Assembly (NCBI GenBank): GCA_040391135.1
Contig: JBEBYL010000001.1
Coordinates: 186,001-250,000, forward strand
Source of the DNA: G025836975 sp040391135
Lineage (GTDB): Bacteria; Pseudomonadota; Gammaproteobacteria; Burkholderiales; Burkholderiaceae_B
Length of the DNA: 64,000 nt
Direction of reading: 5' to 3'
A program made the translations under genes and the position numbers. Positions 42,509 through 51,168 of this stretch are shown piece by piece (position 1 is the first letter of the stretch; every line of letters begins with the position of its first letter). The notes beneath the pieces are model-generated. The model was not told where the DNA came from, did not search any database, and saw only the letters and a program-made list of their open reading frames with translations.

Positions 42509-43564
42509 TCAGGGCAGATTCTCGTTCAGTACCACGCTGATCTGCATGGATTCGACACCCGCCATGGCCTCGCGGCCTTCACGCAGGTTGGCAAAAATAC
42601 GCACACTGTTTGTGATGGTGGAGTGCAGGTTCTGGTTCAGGATGGCATCCAGCGAACCGTCCACTAGTAGCGCGCGGGTATCCGGCGTCAGCCCGTGGCC
42701 GATGAACACCGTGCTTTGGTCCCGGCGGGCCTCTTTAAGCGCTTGCGCCACCCCGTCGGAAGCGCCGCCTATGTTGTAGATGCCCACCAGGTCGGGATAC
42801 TGGTCCAGCAGTTGCCTGGATTGCCGATAGTTGGTTTGCGCGTCGTCGTGGCCTTCGCGCAAGCCCACCATTTGCAGCGCCGGGAATTTCTCTTCCAGGA
42901 TATGTTGAAAGCCCATTTCGCGCTCTTCGTGCCCGCGATAGTGGCGGCTGCCCGCGATCATGGCAACCTTGCCCGGGCGCGGGCCGATGAAGCGGCCGAG
43001 CAGCAGGCCGGCCGTGCGCCCCGCGGCACGGTTGTCCAGGCCCACATACGCGGCCCGGCGCGAGCTGGATAGATCCGAAATCAGTGTAAGCGTGTGGACA
43101 TTCTTTTCGGCCAGTGTATTGACGGCTTCCCGAACCAAAGGGTGCTCCAGCGCCATGAAGGCGATGCCGTCGGCGCGCCGGCCTTCGCGCAGCAGATTGT
43201 CGACCAGGACCTGGGGGTTGAATCCTTCGATGTAACGGCAGCGGCATTGAACATTGAAAGGCTCCAACTGTTCCCGCGCGACATCGACATAGTCGCCCAG
43301 CATGTTCAGGTAACGGTTGGTGCCGGCGGGCAGCAGAAAAACAAGCCGCATGGGCTGCGGACGCAGGGCTTTGTACAAATCATCCTGAGGCAGATAGCCC
43401 AGGCCGGCGGCGGCTTTCAATACGGCCTGCACGGTTGCCGGACGTACGCCGGGACGGTGGTTCAGTACGCGGTCTACGGTAGCCGTGGATACCCCCGCCT
43501 GCCGGGCAACGTCGGCAATCCCGATGCGTGGGGATACGCTGCGCCGCTTGTATGAGTTTTCCAT
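42509..43564 (-). CDS. LacI-family transcriptional regulator
   Basis: A 351-residue repressor with a LacI helix-turn-helix (about 13-60: IADVARQAGVSTATVDRVLN) and a periplasmic-binding-like effector domain. The TVDRVLNHRPGV variant and the domain closest in feel to sugar binders suggest an effector such as a sugar acid or polyol. It is divergent from the ABC transporter - RuBisCO-like operon, which makes it the probable repressor of that operon. Confidence 0.92.
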   Translation of the reverse strand: MENSYKRRSVSPRIGIADVARQAGVSTATVDRVLNHRPGVRPATVQAVLKAAAGLGYLPQDDLYKALRPQPMRLVFLLPAGTNRYLNMLGDYVDVAREQLEPFNVQCRCRYIEGFNPQVLVDNLLREGRRADGIAFMALEHPLVREAVNTLAEKNVHTLTLISDLSSSRRAAYVGLDNRAAGRTAGLLLGRFIGPRPGKVAMIAGSRHYRGHEEREMGFQHILEEKFPALQMVGLREGHDDAQTNYRQSRQLLDQYPDLVGIYNIGGASDGVAQALKEARRDQSTVFIGHGLTPDTRALLVDGSLDAILNQNLHSTITNSVRIFANLREGREAMAGVESMQISVVLNENLP

Positions 43565-43611
43565 GGGACACGCCGAATCGCTGTTGTGGGATTGAGGGCC
43601 GAAATTGATGA

Positions 43612-43753
43612 ATCATTGAATGATGGAGTTTATTATTACATCAAATCAAATCACATGGATAATAACGATTTATAAGGATTCGGATTTTATGCCGCATATA
43701 CAGTGAATATACGGGAAAACCCGTATTATAAATCAATCAAAATACATCATTGA
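43612..43753. promoter_or_regulatory. Regulatory region with two palindromes upstream of the ABC transporter operon
   Basis: ATCATT-G-AATGAT (43612-43624) is a perfect dyad, and its core ATCATTGA recurs at 43746-43753. A second perfect dyad, ATACGGG-AAAA-CCCGTAT, lies at 43709-43726. All sit in an AT-rich stretch between the LacI gene (start 43564) and the first permease. One of the two dyads is probably the LacI operator; neither has the usual central CG. Confidence 0.5.
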
Positions 43754-43817
43754 CTATGCTGGACATAAGCCGGGCGGCACAGATACCATGTCGCCAGAGA
43801 CATGGGTAATAGAAAGA

Positions 43818-44501
43818 ATGATCTACGAATTCGACTTCTCAAGCGTGCTGGCGGAATGGCCACAATTCCTGGATGGGGCCTGGCTGACCATCCAGTTGTC
43901 CTTTCCGGCGACTGTGCTGGGCTTGTGCATAGGAACGCTTTGCGCCATCGGCCGGCGCAGCTCTATTCCGCTGCTGTCTCGCGCTTGCGGCTTCTATGTG
44001 GAGATCATCCGCAATACGCCGCTGCTGGTGCAGATATTCCTGGTTTTTTTCGGCCTGGCCAGCCTGGGGTGGCACGTGTCGGCGTTCGGCGCCGCGCTGG
44101 TTTCGCTGGTGATCAACGTTGCCGCCTATACCTGCGAGATCATGCGCGCCGGTATGGACTCCATACACGACGGACAGATAGAGGCGGCGGAATGCCTGGG
44201 CCTGACCAAAGCGCAGGTCTACTGGCATGTCGTTCTTTTGCCGGCCATGGAAAATGTCTATCCGGCCCTGACCAGTCAGTTCGTATTGCTGATGCTGGCG
44301 TCCTCCATCACTTCGCAGATTTCGGTCGAGGAATTGACGGCGGTTGCCAGCCATGTGCAGTCCGACACTTTCCGGCCGTTCGAGGCTTACATCCTGGTGG
44401 CTGTCGCTTATCTTGTGCTTTCGCTTTTGATGCGCATAGGCATCTGGGCATTTGGACAGATGGTGTTCGCCCGCCGGCGCAAGATCAAGGTAATGGGGTG
44501 A
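43818..44501 (+). CDS. Polar amino-acid-type ABC transporter permease (first cassette)
   Basis: About 227 residues, five or six helices, HisMQ/GltJK family. It contains GLCIGTLCAIGRR, EIIRNTPLLVQIF and the EAA loop EAAECLGLTKAQVYWHVVLLPAM that contacts the ATPase. The start MIYEFDFSSVLAEWP aligns with the second cassette's protein at 51169, so I prefer the ATG at 43818; one at 43788 is in frame. It forms a heterodimer with the next permease. Confidence 0.9.
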   Translation: MIYEFDFSSVLAEWPQFLDGAWLTIQLSFPATVLGLCIGTLCAIGRRSSIPLLSRACGFYVEIIRNTPLLVQIFLVFFGLASLGWHVSAFGAALVSLVINVAAYTCEIMRAGMDSIHDGQIEAAECLGLTKAQVYWHVVLLPAMENVYPALTSQFVLLMLASSITSQISVEELTAVASHVQSDTFRPFEAYILVAVAYLVLSLLMRIGIWAFGQMVFARRRKIKVMG

Positions 44502-44505
44502 TGCG

Positions 44506-45177
44506 ATGATATCGGGCGGCTTTAACCTCAATCATTTTTATTTTCTGCTGGACGGCGCGGTATGGACTATCTGTCTGTCCCTGATCGCCTTTATCGGCGG
44601 CGGCCTGGCCGGGGGCGTCGTGGCCCTGTGCCGCATCAGTCCGGTGGGGCCCATCCGTTGGCTGGCCTACGTTTATGTGCAACTGATACAAGGCACCCCG
44701 CTGCTGGTGCTGCTCTTCGTTTCTTATTTCGGGCTGAGCATCGCCGGGCTTACCTTGTCCAGCCTGGTCGCGGCGGGGATATCGATGATCATCTATGTCA
44801 GCGCCTACCTTGGCGAGATATGGCGCGGCTGCATCCAGTCCGTGGCCAAGACCCAATGGGAAGCCGCCGAATGTCTGGCGCTTACCCGCTCCCAGCGCCT
44901 GAGGCTGGTCATATTGCCGCAGGCGGTGCGCATTGCAACGCCGCCCACGGTGGGCTTCATGGTGCAGATCGTCAAGAACACGTCGCTGGCCTCTATCGTG
45001 GGTTTCGTCGAGCTGGTGCGCGCGGGGCAGTTGATCAACAACTCGATTTTCCAGCCCTTCCTGATCTACCTTCTGATCGCGGGCGTCTACTTCGCGATGT
45101 GCTATCCGCTCTCCGCGTGGAGCCGCAAGCTGGAAGGGCGGCTGCAATACAAAATGCGTCCGCAGCCGAACACTTGA
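44506..45177 (+). CDS. Polar amino-acid-type ABC transporter permease (second subunit, first cassette)
   Basis: A 223-residue membrane subunit with the HisMQ-type motif IQGTPLLVLLFVSYFG and the EAA loop WEAAECLALTRSQRLRLVILP. It starts 4 bases after the previous permease stop. Its homologue in the second cassette is at 51862-52515. Confidence 0.9.
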   Translation: MISGGFNLNHFYFLLDGAVWTICLSLIAFIGGGLAGGVVALCRISPVGPIRWLAYVYVQLIQGTPLLVLLFVSYFGLSIAGLTLSSLVAAGISMIIYVSAYLGEIWRGCIQSVAKTQWEAAECLALTRSQRLRLVILPQAVRIATPPTVGFMVQIVKNTSLASIVGFVELVRAGQLINNSIFQPFLIYLLIAGVYFAMCYPLSAWSRKLEGRLQYKMRPQPNT

Positions 45178-45188
45178 AAGGAATTGAA

Positions 45189-45917
45189 ATGTCGATTGTT
45201 GTTGAATTGAATAACGTCCATAAAAGCTTCGGCGCGAATACCGTCCTGAAAGGGGTGTCCTTCGCCGTCCCCAAGGGCCAGGTGGTTGCCATCATCGGGC
45301 AAAGCGGTTCGGGCAAGAGCACGGCCCTGCGCTGCATCGACAGGCTGGAAATCATCGACGACGGGCAAATCCATGTTTGCGGCCACCAGGTGCATGGGGC
45401 GGACGTGGATCTGCGCGCCTTGCGCACCGACGTGGGCATCGTCTTTCAAAGCTATAACCTGTTTCCGCATCTGACGGTCGAGCAGAACGTGATGCTCGCG
45501 CCTCGCGCGGTCAAGAAAAGAAGCAAGGCCGAGGCGGCCGAAATCTGCGACCGGGTGCTGCGGCAGGTAGGCCTGCTGGAGAAGGCGCAGTCCTACCCCG
45601 AGCAATTGTCGGGCGGCCAGCAGCAGCGTGTGGCGATTGCGCGCTCCCTGGCGATGGAACCCAAGGTGATGCTGTTCGACGAGGTTACTTCCGCGCTCGA
45701 CCCCAAGCTGACCGGCGAGGTCCTGCGCGTTATCGAAGCGCTTGCGGCCGACGGCATGACCATGGTCCTGGTCACCCACGAAATGGAATTCGCGGCCAAG
45801 GTGGCCGACACCATCATCTTCATGCATCAGGGCAAGGTCTGGGAAACCGGTCCGGGAAGCATGTTGCGAGATCCCCGCACGCCGGAACTAAAAGAGTTCC
45901 TGGCCTATGGGCTTTGA
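45189..45917 (+). CDS. Polar amino-acid-type ABC transporter ATP-binding protein (GlnQ-like)
   Basis: A 242-residue ATPase. Walker A GQSGSGKST is at 37-45, the signature LSGGQQQRVAIARSLA is near 138, and Walker B VMLFDEVTSALDP follows. AAAGGA precedes the ATG. It is the only ATPase gene of this transporter type in the window, so it may power both ABC cassettes (43.8-46.8 kb and 51.2-53.5 kb). Confidence 0.94.
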   Translation: MSIVVELNNVHKSFGANTVLKGVSFAVPKGQVVAIIGQSGSGKSTALRCIDRLEIIDDGQIHVCGHQVHGADVDLRALRTDVGIVFQSYNLFPHLTVEQNVMLAPRAVKKRSKAEAAEICDRVLRQVGLLEKAQSYPEQLSGGQQQRVAIARSLAMEPKVMLFDEVTSALDPKLTGEVLRVIEALAADGMTMVLVTHEMEFAAKVADTIIFMHQGKVWETGPGSMLRDPRTPELKEFLAYGL

Positions 45918-45985
45918 GTGCCGCAACGGGCACATTCACCAGCTATTCCTTGAATTCATATACGCGATAACTCACGGAGACAACC

Positions 45986-46783
45986 ATGTTACTGAAGAAA
46001 GCACTGTATTTCACGCTAGTGGCCGCATGCCTTGGCACCTTTGCCGGCGCCGCCTCGGCCGATGCATTGTCCGACATCAAGGCCGCCAAGAAGATACGCG
46101 TGGGCATCGACCTGGGCGCACCCTTCTACGGCTACGTCGATGAAAAAATGCAGCCGGTCGGTTCGGATGTCGAGGCCGCGCGCTTATTGGCAAAGGACCT
46201 GGGCGTCGAACTCGAAATCGTGCAAACGACCAATTCGGCTCGCATCCCCAACCTATTGTCGAACAAGGCCGATCTGATCATTTCATCCCTTTCGATCACG
46301 CCGGAGCGCGCCAAGGCGGTGGACTTCTCGATTCCCTATGGCGCCATCCAGGCGGCCGTGGGCGCGCCCAAAAGCCTGGCTCTGAAAGGCATGGACGACT
46401 TGGCTGGAAAGGCGGTCGCGGTAACTCGCGGCGGCCCGCAGGACAAACTGATCAGCGAAGGCGCGCCCAAGGCCAAGGTGATCCGCTTCGACGACGAAGC
46501 CGCTTCCATAACGGCCGCCGCCACCGGCCAGGCCGATATCGTGGCGATCACTCCGCCCATCATTCATGCAATCGGCAAGCGCAATCCCGAGCGCCAGTTC
46601 GAGGTCAAGTTCGTGATCCAGTCTTATCGGCTGGGCGTGGCGATGCGCAAGAACGAGCCCGCATTGAAAGACTGGGTGAATGGCTGGATACGCACGAACC
46701 TGAAGAACGGCAAGCTTAACGAGATTCACCTGAAGTATGCCGGGGTACCGATTCCTCAAGAGGTCATTGACGGCGCGAAATAG
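45986..46783 (+). CDS. ABC transporter substrate-binding protein (family 3 type), first cassette
   Basis: A 265-residue periplasmic receptor with a signal peptide ending at GAASA. It has the family-3 pattern KKIRVGIDLGAPFYGY and then DVEAARLLAKDLGVELEIV. Members bind amino acids, but in catabolic islands relatives also bind opines, hydroxy acids or small acidic compounds. The neighbouring kinase and RuBisCO-like genes make a sugar-acid-like ligand possible. It is clearly paralogous to the receptor at 52646-53479. Confidence 0.92.
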   Translation: MLLKKALYFTLVAACLGTFAGAASADALSDIKAAKKIRVGIDLGAPFYGYVDEKMQPVGSDVEAARLLAKDLGVELEIVQTTNSARIPNLLSNKADLIISSLSITPERAKAVDFSIPYGAIQAAVGAPKSLALKGMDDLAGKAVAVTRGGPQDKLISEGAPKAKVIRFDDEAASITAAATGQADIVAITPPIIHAIGKRNPERQFEVKFVIQSYRLGVAMRKNEPALKDWVNGWIRTNLKNGKLNEIHLKYAGVPIPQEVIDGAK

Positions 46784-46856
46784 CGCGGGCCAGCCGGACC
46801 GCCGCGCGGCCGGGGTTTGCCGCGCACGGATGAATGCCATGTTTATAGGAGCAGGG

Positions 46857-47396
46857 ATGAGCAAGTTTTTTGGCGAGATTCGCCAATTGGGATATGTCGT
46901 CAAGGATATTGAGGCGGCCATGGAGTATTGGAGCGGCACCCTGGGTGTGGGCCCCTGGTACTACAACCCCAAAGTGCCGATAGAGAACTATCAATATCGG
47001 GGCGAGCGCCATGAGCCGCACAATTCGGTGGCGCTGGCCAACTCGGGCTTCGTCCAGGTAGAGCTGATCCAGTGCCGCAACGATGTCCCCTCGATGTACC
47101 GCGACTTCCTGCGGGCCGGGAATACGGGATTGCAGCATGTTGCCTACTGGACGGACAGCTATGACGCCGACCTTGCGCGATTGACCGCGCAGGGCTTTCG
47201 CCCGGTCATGAGCGGCGAGGTGGGCGAGCGGGGCCGTTTCGTCTATTTCGACACCGAATACCATCCCGGCACCGTCATCGAGCTGTCCGAAGTGGCTGGG
47301 CCGAAAGGCAAGTTGTTCGATCTGATCCGATCCGAGTCGCAAGGATGGGACGGCAAGGATCCCGTGCGCGCCTTTCCCGATCTTGCCACGCTTTGA
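46857..47396 (+). CDS. VOC (glyoxalase/bleomycin-resistance) family protein
   Basis: A 179-residue protein with two VOC beta-alpha-beta-beta-beta modules, starting IRQLGYVVKDIEAAMEYWSG and including GLQHVAYWTDSYDADL, where a His is a probable metal ligand. The start has an AGGAG site; a longer frame overlaps the preceding receptor gene. VOC members include epimerases, isomerases and dioxygenases. Located between the transporter and a RuBisCO-like protein, it may epimerise or isomerise the imported compound before phosphorylation. This role is inferred from position only. Confidence 0.87.
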   Translation: MSKFFGEIRQLGYVVKDIEAAMEYWSGTLGVGPWYYNPKVPIENYQYRGERHEPHNSVALANSGFVQVELIQCRNDVPSMYRDFLRAGNTGLQHVAYWTDSYDADLARLTAQGFRPVMSGEVGERGRFVYFDTEYHPGTVIELSEVAGPKGKLFDLIRSESQGWDGKDPVRAFPDLATL

Positions 47397-47442
47397 GTTC
47401 CCTCTGCCCGATCCCCTCAATCTTTGTTGTTGAATCGCCATC

Positions 47443-48714
47443 ATGAGTCCTGACCGTTTTTACGCAAGCTACCTGATCGAAACGCCGATCGATCCCGCCC
47501 GGGTGGCGGAAATCATGGCGGGCGAACAGTCTTGCGGCACATTTACTCGTGTGCAGGGCGAAACCGACGAACTGCGCCAGCGGGCCCGGGCCGTTGTGGA
47601 GAGCGTCGAGCTGCTGGACCTTGCCTCGCAGCCTTCCTTGCCCAATGCCTGGCTGGAGCGGCAGGGCAGCCGGGGACCTTGGCGGCGTGCGCGTGTGCGG
47701 ATTTCCTTTCCGGTCGGCAATATCGGCGCCAATCTGCCCACGCTGGCATCGACCGTGGCCGGGAATCTATACGACCTGGGTGAAACGACAGGCCTGCGGC
47801 TGGAAGAGCTGCATTTGCCCGCCGAGTACAGGCGGCGCTTCGATATGCCGCAAGTGGGCATAAGGGGCACGCGGAAATTGACCGGGGTCTCCGAAGGCCC
47901 GCTGGTGGGAACCATCATCAAGCCCAATGTGGGCTTGTCGCCGTCGCAAACAGCGGAGCTGGTGGACCGGTTGTGCCGGGCCGGTGTGGATTTCATCAAG
48001 GACGACGAGGTTTGCGCCGATCCGATCCATGCGCCGCTGGCCGAGCGCGTCCCGGCTGTCATGGCCGTGGTGCGCGAGCATCAGCAGCGTACAGGCAAGG
48101 CGGTGATGGTGGCATTCAACATAACCGATGAAACGGACGCGATGCGCCGGCATGCCGAGATGGTGGAACGCGAGGGCGGCCATTGCGTCATGGCCAGCCT
48201 GAATGCTTGCGGCTATTCCGCGATACAAAGCCTGCGCCGCAGTACGTCCTTGGCCTTGCATGGGCATCGCAATGGCTATGGCGCCTTGTCGCGCCATCCC
48301 TTGCTGGGCATCTCGTTCCAGGCCTATCAGACGCTGTGGCGCTTGGCTGGCGTGGATCATATGCACGTTCACGGCTTGCAAGGCAAATTTTCGCAAAGCG
48401 ACGAAGAGGTCGTGGAATCGGCGCGTGATTGCTATGCACCGCTGGCCGCTGGACTGGACGACGCGGTCTTGCCGGCCTTTTCCTCGGGACAATGGGCCGG
48501 CACGGTGCCGGCTACCTGGAAAGCCGTGGGCAATGAGGACCTGTTGTTCATGTCGGGGGGCGGCATTCTGGCCCATCCCGATGGAGCCGCTGCGGGCGTG
48601 GCAAGCTTGCGCCAGGCATGGCAGGCTGCCCGCGATGGAATCGATCTGGCGCAATATGCGAAGCAGGCGCTCGAGTTGCGCCGTGCCCTGGATTTCTTTG
48701 CGCGCAAGGACTGA
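47443..48714 (+). CDS. RuBisCO-like protein (type IV; OiaX/OiaT-like candidate)
   Basis: A 423-residue RuBisCO large-subunit homologue. Several residues equivalent to the RuBisCO active site are retained: K160 (GTIIKPNVG, spinach K175), K186-D187-D188-E189 (GVDFIKDDE, the carbamylated K201 and metal ligands) and K315 in loop 6 (HGLQGKF, K334). A phosphate-binding SGGGILAHPDG is also present. It is not a CO2-fixing RuBisCO: there is no small subunit or phosphoribulokinase. RuBisCO-like proteins paired with a DUF1537 kinase are known in D-apiose/apionate catabolism, where they act on 3-oxo-isoapionate 4-phosphate. The next gene is such a kinase, so a phosphorylated branched or C4-C5 oxo-acid is the likely substrate. 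Confidence 0.9.
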   Translation: MSPDRFYASYLIETPIDPARVAEIMAGEQSCGTFTRVQGETDELRQRARAVVESVELLDLASQPSLPNAWLERQGSRGPWRRARVRISFPVGNIGANLPTLASTVAGNLYDLGETTGLRLEELHLPAEYRRRFDMPQVGIRGTRKLTGVSEGPLVGTIIKPNVGLSPSQTAELVDRLCRAGVDFIKDDEVCADPIHAPLAERVPAVMAVVREHQQRTGKAVMVAFNITDETDAMRRHAEMVEREGGHCVMASLNACGYSAIQSLRRSTSLALHGHRNGYGALSRHPLLGISFQAYQTLWRLAGVDHMHVHGLQGKFSQSDEEVVESARDCYAPLAAGLDDAVLPAFSSGQWAGTVPATWKAVGNEDLLFMSGGGILAHPDGAAAGVASLRQAWQAARDGIDLAQYAKQALELRRALDFFARKD

Positions 48715-48718
48715 CGCG

Positions 48719-50044
48719 ATGACCTTGCCCGCGCCCAGGCTGGCCTTCTACGGCGATGATTTCACCGGCGCCACCGATACCTTGGCGACGGTATCCGGAG
48801 CCGGCCTGCGCGCCATGCTGTTCTTGCGGCCGCCCACTGATGAGCAGCGCGCCGCCGCGGGCGTCCTGGATTGCCTTGGCATTGCCGGCGCCGCGCGCTC
48901 CATGCATGCGCTCGAGCAGGAGCGGGAACTGGACGGCATAGGGCGATACTTTGCGCAGTTGGGCGCGGCTGTGACCCATTACAAGACCTGCTCCACCTTC
49001 GATAGCTCGCCGGACATCGGCAGCATAGGGACCGCCGTCGGAATCCTGGGCCGGTATTTGAATGCGTCGCCCTTCATGCCTATCGTCGGCGGGCAGCCGA
49101 ATCTGAATCGCTATTGCGTGTTCGGCAATCTGTTTGCGGCATTCCGCAAGGGCGAGGGGGCTTACCGGCTGGATCGGCATCCGACCATGAGCCGGCATCC
49201 GGTCACACCCATGCATGAATCCGATCTGCGCCTTCATCTTGCCGGGCAGGGCCTGGAGAGCATCGCGTCCATCGAATATCCCAGTTACGATCTGCCGCCC
49301 GATGAGCTGGATGCATTGATCGACGCACGGGTGGCAGGCGGAGCCCGGGGAGTCCTGTTCGATGTGGGCCATGACGCGCACTTGCCCATTGTGGGACGGG
49401 CTATCTGGCAGCGTGCCTGCCGGCATCCCGTGCTGGCCATCGGACCCAGCGGCGTGGCGCAGGCCTTGCTTGCGCATTGGCGCGAAACAGCAGGCCTGGA
49501 AACGGAATACGCGCACGGTGAAAGCAAGCTTGCTCCACCCGATGGCCCGGTCTTTGTATTGTCGGGCAGCATGTCGCCGGTGACCGCCAGGCAGGTAGAG
49601 GCATCGGTGTCCTACCAGCGCATTGCCGTGGACGCGAATGCCTTGGTGGCCGGGGACTCCACCTGGATCGACGCAGTGCTTGCCGACGTGTTGCGGGCGA
49701 TGTCGCAAGGACGTCATGTGCTGGCCTACATTGCCGGACCGTCCAGTTCAGGGGTTCAGTCCGACATTCCGGCGGCAGCCTTGGCCAGGGCTTGCGGCGC
49801 CCTCCTTGCTCATGTGCTCCAATCGGCAAAACCGCGCCGCATGGGTGTGGCGGGGGGCGATACGTCCAGCCACTGCGTGCGCCACCTGGACATCTGGGGC
49901 TTGTCCCATCTGGCGCAACTGGACTCCGGCGTGGCCTTGTGCGGCATGCATTCCGACCAGCCCCATTTGACGGGGGTGGAAGTCATGCTCAAGGGCGGGC
50001 AAATGGGTTCGGCCAATGTGTTCGAACGATTGCTGGGGCGTTAA
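48719..50044 (+). CDS. Four-carbon acid-sugar kinase family protein (DUF1537; OiaK-like candidate)
   Basis: A 441-residue kinase. The N-terminal sugar-binding domain starts RLAFYGDDFTGATDTL, with KTCSTFDSSPDIGS further on, and the C-terminal nucleotide-binding domain has GGDTSSHC and LKGGQMGS. Known members phosphorylate D-threonate, D-erythronate, 3-dehydrotetronate (OtnK/DtnK) or 3-oxo-isoapionate (OiaK). It begins 4 bases after the RuBisCO-like gene, so the kinase probably makes the phosphorylated substrate of that protein. The frame is open further upstream but the start at 48719 matches the family. Confidence 0.92.
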   Translation: MTLPAPRLAFYGDDFTGATDTLATVSGAGLRAMLFLRPPTDEQRAAAGVLDCLGIAGAARSMHALEQERELDGIGRYFAQLGAAVTHYKTCSTFDSSPDIGSIGTAVGILGRYLNASPFMPIVGGQPNLNRYCVFGNLFAAFRKGEGAYRLDRHPTMSRHPVTPMHESDLRLHLAGQGLESIASIEYPSYDLPPDELDALIDARVAGGARGVLFDVGHDAHLPIVGRAIWQRACRHPVLAIGPSGVAQALLAHWRETAGLETEYAHGESKLAPPDGPVFVLSGSMSPVTARQVEASVSYQRIAVDANALVAGDSTWIDAVLADVLRAMSQGRHVLAYIAGPSSSGVQSDIPAAALARACGALLAHVLQSAKPRRMGVAGGDTSSHCVRHLDIWGLSHLAQLDSGVALCGMHSDQPHLTGVEVMLKGGQMGSANVFERLLGR

Positions 50045-50053
50045 GGCCGGGCC

Positions 50054-50899
50054 TTAGTCGGGTTCGGCGTGGTCCGCCAGGCTGGCGTCATAGCCGATGC
50101 GAATCGACAGGCGTCCGCAGATGTCGGCCAGTATGTCCGTTATCTGTGCGATATCGGGGCGGGGCATGCCGTCGATGCGAGCAATATGCGGCACATTGAT
50201 GGCGGCCACCACGCGCCCGCCCATGCCACGCACGGGAAAGGCGATGTTGGTGACCCCCTGGATCTGGATGCTGGACATGCGGGAATGGCCGTTGCGGCGC
50301 ACATCCTTCAGCAAGGTAAATAGCTGGCCGGGGTCCATGATCTGCTCGCCCTCCACGCGGATATGGCGGCTTAGCATGCGTGTGCGCTCGACTTCGTCCT
50401 GGTAGGCCAGCAGCACATGGCCCGACGACGTGTCGGTCAGCCCCATCACAACCCCCACCTTCAAGCCGAAAGACCAGCGCTCCGGGCTATCGACCTGGGC
50501 AATGACGACAACGCGGCCGCCTTGATAAATGGCCAGGTGGCAGGATTGCCGCGCCCGTTCCGACAACTCGTGCAACAGCGGCAGCGCTGATCCCACCAGG
50601 GTCTTGATGGGCTGCTGGCGATTGGCCAGCTGGAACATGGTCAGGGTCAAGGTGTACCGGTCGTTCTGGTCGGCCTGTATATAGCCCCTGCGCTGCAGTG
50701 TAACGACCATGCGGAATATCTCGTTGACGTTCCGATCCAGCGCCTGCGCCAGCTCGTTGAGCGTATAGCCGTCGGTGCTTGCACTAAGCGCCTCGAGAAT
50801 ATCAAGGCCTTTCTCCAGCGCCGGCGCGGCATAACGGACGGCGCCTGAATCGGACTTGGCCGCCACTGTTTTACCCGTGTGTTCTGCTGTCGTGCTCAT
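50054..50899 (-). CDS. IclR-family transcriptional regulator
   Basis: A 281-residue protein. A winged helix (about 25-85: GYTLNELAQALDRNVNEIF) is followed by an IclR effector domain with LTDTSSGHVLLAYQ. It lies between the kinase gene (convergent) and the second ABC cassette (divergent), facing a very AT-rich control region. It is the probable regulator of the second cassette and possibly of the RuBisCO-like operon. Confidence 0.92.
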   Translation of the reverse strand: MSTTAEHTGKTVAAKSDSGAVRYAAPALEKGLDILEALSASTDGYTLNELAQALDRNVNEIFRMVVTLQRRGYIQADQNDRYTLTLTMFQLANRQQPIKTLVGSALPLLHELSERARQSCHLAIYQGGRVVVIAQVDSPERWSFGLKVGVVMGLTDTSSGHVLLAYQDEVERTRMLSRHIRVEGEQIMDPGQLFTLLKDVRRNGHSRMSSIQIQGVTNIAFPVRGMGGRVVAAINVPHIARIDGMPRPDIAQITDILADICGRLSIRIGYDASLADHAEPD

Positions 50900-51168
50900 G
50901 GCTTAAGAGGTAAGTTATTTTATATGCAAAATATAATTTTTATACTAGAAAATGTCTAGCCCTTATCGCAGCGTGCCGGACGTTGAGCGATGATCCGTGG
51001 TTTCAGGGATATCCCTAGGTAATGAATACCTCTTACTGATTGACCATTGCCGCAATATTGGCATAGGATGAATCGGCTAAGCATCAAAATAGTTTTTATC
51101 AATAAAAGAGACGCCCTCTTGTTCGGGAAGGTCCATGCGGCCGCGAACAAGCGCATGCAGGAAAATCC
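50900..51168. promoter_or_regulatory. AT-rich divergent control region with an inverted repeat in the leader
   Basis: About 50915-50941 is nearly pure A/T and is likely to hold the IclR gene promoter and operator. Nearer the permease start, CTTGTTCG (51118-51125) and CGAACAAG (51144-51151) form a perfect 8-base inverted repeat 18 bases apart. It could be a leader hairpin or an operator. No gene is visible in the gap. Confidence 0.4.

Noticed and set aside
47443..48714. The RuBisCO-like gene considered as a true CO2-fixing RuBisCO large subunit
   Set aside because: No small subunit, phosphoribulokinase or carboxysome gene is near, and the sequence around the active site differs from form I-III enzymes. 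The kinase neighbour points to a catabolic role.
48203..48718. An N-terminal extension of the DUF1537 kinase frame into the RuBisCO-like gene
   Set aside because: The extension is an out-of-frame reading of the RuBisCO-like gene; the family N-terminus begins at 48719.
48548..49717. A 389-residue open frame on the minus strand opposite the DUF1537 kinase
   Set aside because: Low-complexity, His/Arg/Gly-rich translation typical of antisense frames; the plus-strand kinase has all its motifs.
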